From CAYINU01 sp964364855 (GTDB lineage Bacteria; Margulisbacteria; Marinamargulisbacteria; CAYINU01), in contig CAYINU010000049.1 of assembly GCA_964364855.1 (NCBI GenBank), positions 1 through 15,625 of the forward strand: a stretch of DNA of 15,625 bases. The letters are read 5' to 3'. The position numbers and the translations under genes were made by a program. The number at the start of each line of letters is the position of its first letter. Within the stretch, counting starts at the first letter, position 1. The notes beneath the pieces are model-generated. The model did not search any database. It was not told the origin of the DNA and saw nothing but the letters and a program-made list of their open reading frames with translations. Below, piece by piece: positions 12,383-15,625 of the stretch.

Positions 12383-14494
12383 TTATCGGTAACTGACAGA
12401 CCATGGTTTCACCGCAGTTCTCGAAAGGGTGCCCAACAGCAAAATCACGATTTCGGGCAAGGGACCGTATCGGTCTTCCAATTCCATGGCCAGGTCATCG
12501 ACATCCTCAGGCGAAAACAGGGTTTTGAAACGATCATAAATGGCCAATCGTTCTGCCGGACTGGTGATATAGGTGTCGGGAATGAAGGCCTTGATATTGG
12601 GCGGAATACGAAAACCCGCGGGCGCGGTCTCGCGGGTGCCCGTGACTCGATGAACGGCGTCTTTGAGAAGTTTGCAATACAGATCGAATCCGACGGCCGT
12701 AATGTGCCCGCTTTGCTTGTGTCCCAGCAAGGTACCGGCGCCGCGAATTTCCAAATCGCGAAGGGCCAATTTGTATCCGGCTCCCAGTGACGCATAATCG
12801 CGAATGGCGGCCAGGCGTTTTTCGGCCACTTCGGTCAGTTCCGATGCGTACAGCAGATAGGCGTACCCTTGCAATGCCGTTCGCCCCACACGGCCACGTA
12901 GCTGGTGAATTTGGGCCAATCCGTACCGGTCGGCATGTTCGATGATGATGGTGTTGGCCCTGGGCAAATCCAGTCCGTTTTCAACGATGGTGGTACACAA
13001 CAGCAGATCAAAGCGGCCGGCGCCAAATTGGTGAAAAACGTCTTCAAGTTGGGTAGCGCCCATTTGGCCGTGTCCCACGCCGATACGGCAACGGGGTAAC
13101 AGGGCCTGGAGTTGTGCCCGTTTATACTCAATTTTTTGGACACTGTTATAAAGGTAAAAAATCTGACCTTGGCGGGCCAGTTCTGTATTCACGCCTGAGG
13201 AGACGAGATCCCTAGAAAAGGGGGCTATAGCCGTCAGAACGGATTTACGGTTTTGCGGCGGAGTCTCCAGCACGGACATATCTTTGGCTCCCGACAGGGA
13301 TAGATACAGGGTACGCGGAATGGGAGTCGCGGTCACCGTCAGAACATCCACATGGGGTTTGAGTTCTTTAAGGCGTTCTTTGTGGGTGACGCCAAAGCGT
13401 TGCTCTTCGTCAACCACTACTAACCCCAGGTCAGCAAAAGCCACGTCTTTTTGCAGCAGGCGATGGGTACCGATGATGACATCGACTTTATGGGCTTTTA
13501 GATCGGCGAGAATGGATTTCTGCTCGGCTGTGGTTCGAAATCGGGACAGCACCTCTACGCGAAAGGGAAATGCGGAAAACCGTTGGGAAAACGTCTGGAA
13601 ATGCTGGTCGGCCAGCAAAGTCGTGGGTACCAGAATAGCCACTTGCTTGAGGTTGTCGCACATTTTGAATGCTGCCCGCAAAATCACTTCAGTCTTCCCA
13701 TAGCCCACGTCCCCACACAGCAGCCTGTCCATGGGTTGTGGGGATTCCATATCGGTTTTGACAGCGGCAATGGCGGTGAGTTGGTCTGGTGTTTCGGTAA
13801 ACGCAAACTGGGCTTCGAATTGGGCTTGCCAAGCGCTATCGGGTTTACAGGCAAATCCTGGTTCGGTCATGCGTTGCTTTTGCAGGTCATAAATGCGCTG
13901 GGCCAATAGTACGGTGGCCCGTTTGACGTAGGTCTTGGTGCGACTCCAGGCGCCATCCGAGAGTCCGTGAATGGTGGGATGGATCTCGCTGCCCGAATAC
14001 CGGAATACACGGTCCATCTGATCGATGGGCACATAAAGCGTATCTTTGCCCTTGTAGCGGATGTGCAGGTATTCGGATTCTTCGCGGCGCAACTTGAGAC
14101 GCACCAGGCCCTCATAAATGCCGATTCCGTGGTCTTCGTGGACGATGTAATCGCCGGGTTTGAGCTGGGACACCAGGTCTTCGTTGGTGGACTCGTGGGT
14201 TTTAAAAAGGCTGTGTTCTGCAACCACGGCGGGTCTGATAGTGAGTTTGTCCAGACTCTCCAACGATCGTTGGTCCGTGACCGAAAATCGGGCTATCCGC
14301 TCGATGGTATTGCCGTCAAATTCGATGCGGACGGGGTGATCCTGCCCTGGCGGATAGATATCGACAATGCCTCCTCGCACCGAAAATTCGCCTTTTTCGA
14401 CCACCATGGGTACGCGGGTATAGCCCAGCGCGGCAAGCTGGACGAGCATGTCAGTAAAGGGGGGGTGTTTTTGGGTCGATACCTGCATGGTCAT
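12383..14494 (-). CDS. mfd: Reduced Mfd, transcription-repair coupling factor lacking several domains
   Basis: Mfd pushes stalled RNA polymerase off DNA and recruits UvrA. This copy has 703 residues against about 1,150 usually. Residues about 11-95 match part of UvrB-homology domain 1b (VEKGEFSVRGGIVDIYPPG). The RNA-polymerase-interacting domain follows at once (about 112-185, GDYIVHEDHGIGIYEG). The RecG-like translocase is complete: Walker A GDVGYGKT (261-268), DEEQ (362-365), TATPIPRTL (388-396), QLRGRVGR and the RGAG region (584-587). Domains 1a, 2 and 3 are missing, and D7 stops soon after its first helix (DRYGPLPEIVILLLG). The start, ATG 14494, is separated from the comF stop by one codon in the same frame. 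The motor reads as intact, so I do not call it a pseudogene. Confidence 0.88.
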   Translation of the reverse strand: MTMQVSTQKHPPFTDMLVQLAALGYTRVPMVVEKGEFSVRGGIVDIYPPGQDHPVRIEFDGNTIERIARFSVTDQRSLESLDKLTIRPAVVAEHSLFKTHESTNEDLVSQLKPGDYIVHEDHGIGIYEGLVRLKLRREESEYLHIRYKGKDTLYVPIDQMDRVFRYSGSEIHPTIHGLSDGAWSRTKTYVKRATVLLAQRIYDLQKQRMTEPGFACKPDSAWQAQFEAQFAFTETPDQLTAIAAVKTDMESPQPMDRLLCGDVGYGKTEVILRAAFKMCDNLKQVAILVPTTLLADQHFQTFSQRFSAFPFRVEVLSRFRTTAEQKSILADLKAHKVDVIIGTHRLLQKDVAFADLGLVVVDEEQRFGVTHKERLKELKPHVDVLTVTATPIPRTLYLSLSGAKDMSVLETPPQNRKSVLTAIAPFSRDLVSSGVNTELARQGQIFYLYNSVQKIEYKRAQLQALLPRCRIGVGHGQMGATQLEDVFHQFGAGRFDLLLCTTIVENGLDLPRANTIIIEHADRYGLAQIHQLRGRVGRTALQGYAYLLYASELTEVAEKRLAAIRDYASLGAGYKLALRDLEIRGAGTLLGHKQSGHITAVGFDLYCKLLKDAVHRVTGTRETAPAGFRIPPNIKAFIPDTYITSPAERLAIYDRFKTLFSPEDVDDLAMELEDRYGPLPEIVILLLGTLSRTAVKPWSVSYR

Positions 14495-14497
14495 AGT

Positions 14498-15163
14498 CTA
14501 CTTTGATAACCCTGTGACGAGGAGCGGATGGCAGAGCGTAAAACCGGTGACCTTGGCAGCGCCTGACCGGTAAAGGCAATCTGCACAGGCCGACAGTGTT
14601 GTTCCCACCGTGAGGATATCATCGACCAAGACGATATGTTGTCCGGTGACATCAGTTGGGCAGTCAAAGGCATGACGTAGCTCCGACTCACGTTCGGCGG
14701 GAGAAAGGTCAAATAAGGGTCTGGTGTTCCGGGTACGTCGGATAGGTGAGGATTTTTTGCGGGGGTCCCAACAGATCCATTGTGAAAACAGGACATCAGT
14801 GACATCCATCCCGCGAGACCGAATGCGATCCGCGCTGCCTGGCACGACGACCCAATGGTCAAACGCGATTTCGGGTAATGGAATCGGAAACTGATTGAGA
14901 ACCGACGTCCATTGTGTGAGCAAGGGACGGTGGCCTTCGAATTTGATATGGTGCAGGCAGGTCTTGGCCACGCCGTCGTACGGGGTCGCGGCCCACACCG
15001 TCAGGCCGTTAAAGTCAAAGGACCGCAGTTCAAACGGCGTACTGCTAAAGCATGGCGAACAAATGTAATCCTGATCGGGTTTTCCGCAATGTAAGCAGTG
15101 GTTGGGAAGGAGGGTGTCCAACATCTGTTGGGACAGTTGAATGAGCGGATCCAGGAGTTTCAT
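14498..15163 (-). CDS. comF: ComF family phosphoribosyltransferase-like protein
   Basis: ComF/GntX proteins combine a zinc ribbon with a phosphoribosyltransferase fold and in naturally competent bacteria take part in DNA uptake or processing. The 221-residue protein shows four cysteines, CLHC and CSPC (C23, C26, C35, C38), for zinc. It then has VVVPGSADRIRSRG in the place of the VP-x-RxRxRG block, and the PRPP-binding loop VLVDDILTVGTT (178-189). The RRTRNTRPLFDLSPAERESELRHAF segment also fits the family. It precedes mfd in the same direction, and its TAG stop, one ACT codon and the mfd ATG share a frame. Competence is not proven by this gene alone. Confidence 0.85.
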   Translation of the reverse strand: MKLLDPLIQLSQQMLDTLLPNHCLHCGKPDQDYICSPCFSSTPFELRSFDFNGLTVWAATPYDGVAKTCLHHIKFEGHRPLLTQWTSVLNQFPIPLPEIAFDHWVVVPGSADRIRSRGMDVTDVLFSQWICWDPRKKSSPIRRTRNTRPLFDLSPAERESELRHAFDCPTDVTGQHIVLVDDILTVGTTLSACADCLYRSGAAKVTGFTLCHPLLVTGLSK

Positions 15164-15413
15164 AGCTTGGTTTGACTAATCGCGAAAAGTGCTTTGTTAG
15201 CATAACTTGCGTAACCCCAGGCCGTAAACGGGCTGTCTAAATCCAGAATTTGGACAATGCTATTTTACAAATTCGGCGAAAATGGATAGTACCATTAGCC
15301 ATTTTCTGGTATCAAAACTGATCAAATCATCGAAATATTGCCTATTTGAGATATGCCTTAACAGATACCATCACCGCATTGCCTTGGTGGGAATTGCCGC
15401 AATTGGCGGTGCT
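15164..15413. other. Non-coding stretch between a GT9-like gene and comF
   Basis: No open frame of protein-like composition is seen on either strand. AAAATGG (15279-15285) and CCATTTT (15299-15305) form a 7-bp stem with a 13-base loop. On the minus strand, TTTACG with TATGCT 18 bp later could be a weak comF promoter giving a leader of about 35 nt. No tRNA or clear terminator is present. Confidence 0.4.
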
Positions 15414-15625
15414 TCATAAAGTTGAAGTGGGATAGGGACACCAGATGGTCGGAGACTCGCCTTTAAAGAGGGCGGTCAGCGGTTTTTTCAAAAAGCCGGC
15501 CAGGTGCATGGTCAAGGTATCGGCACTCACCACATGTTGGGCGGCATTGACGACCGCTGCCAAGTGGGTAACGCTTCTGGTCGGCAAGATAATGGTTTTG
15601 TATGGCCTATCCCAGGTTTTGACAA
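15414..15625 (-). CDS. C-terminal part of a second GT9-like (heptosyltransferase-type) glycosyltransferase, N-terminus outside the window
   Basis: Reading from base 15623 on the minus strand gives 69 codons and a TGA at 15416-15414. The residues THLAAVVNAAQHVVSADTLT, MHLAGFLKKPLTALFKGESP and the final TIWCPYPTST follow the order of the GT9 donor-domain end (LA-l-xxA, S-DTGP-MH-A, gKP--ALFG-t-P, -W-PY). The hallmark DTGP/DSGP reads DTLT here, so the nucleotide-sugar site may be altered. The protein ends soon after this block, as is normal for GT9. It is transcribed toward comF but separated from it by about 250 bp. Confidence 0.65.
   Translation of the reverse strand, partial: VKTWDRPYKTIILPTRSVTHLAAVVNAAQHVVSADTLTMHLAGFLKKPLTALFKGESPTIWCPYPTSTL

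Noticed and set aside
13967..14506. Plus-strand open frame (179 codons) opposite mfd
   Set aside because: It is antisense to the well-conserved Mfd polymerase-interacting domain and has no independent support.

Overview
The window looks like chromosomal DNA of a Gram-negative bacterium of unresolved lineage. It has moderate base composition, frequent GTG/TTG starts, two heptosyltransferase-like GT9 proteins (one cut by the right edge) and ordinary housekeeping genes for purine synthesis, rRNA and tRNA methylation, vitamin B6 synthesis and transcription-coupled repair. No rRNA, tRNA or CRISPR array is visible, so I do not name a taxon.

Layout. (1) Positions 1-5228, plus strand: a tightly overlapping assimilatory sulfate-reduction operon. 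It runs from the tail of a TusA-like protein through a DUF2061 membrane protein, CysH, CysD and a CysN fused to a degenerate CysC-like domain, and ends in a GT9 glycosyltransferase coupled by an ATGA overlap. CysD and CysN activate sulfate to APS. CysH carries the cysteine pairs of 4Fe-4S APS reductases, which would make an APS kinase dispensable and fits the decayed CysC domain. (2) 5195-7323: an AlbA_2/winged-helix regulator (minus) diverges from purD (plus) across an AT-rich region with an 8-bp direct repeat and nested dyads. (3) 7325-7544: a 220-bp MITE-like element with perfect 16-bp terminal inverted repeats sits exactly between the convergent purD and rsmH. (4) 7547-9029, minus: trmB-rsmH with an 11-bp overlap. 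(5) 9149-11997, plus: a single-domain response regulator, pdxJ, an AAA ATPase/DUF4143 gene and a small basic protein. The ATPase gene is bracketed by two copies of the last ~60 bp of pdxJ, the signature of an inserted islet. (6) 11999-15163, minus: comF, a strongly reduced mfd, and a small proline-rich protein ORF with an excellent ribosome binding site. (7) 15414-15625, minus: the C-terminus of a second GT9-like protein.

Most notable: the pdxJ 3'-end duplication around the ATPase gene; an Mfd of only 703 residues that lacks both partners of the D2-D7 autoinhibitory clamp; the CysC-like domain with a broken Walker A motif; several start codons placed 7-8 nt after a -10-like hexamer without a Shine-Dalgarno sequence, suggesting leaderless mRNAs; and the MITE. 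I see no clearly new multi-gene defence or biosynthetic system. The nearest candidates for something undescribed are the ATPase islet and the pair of small convergent ORFs at 11740-12340.
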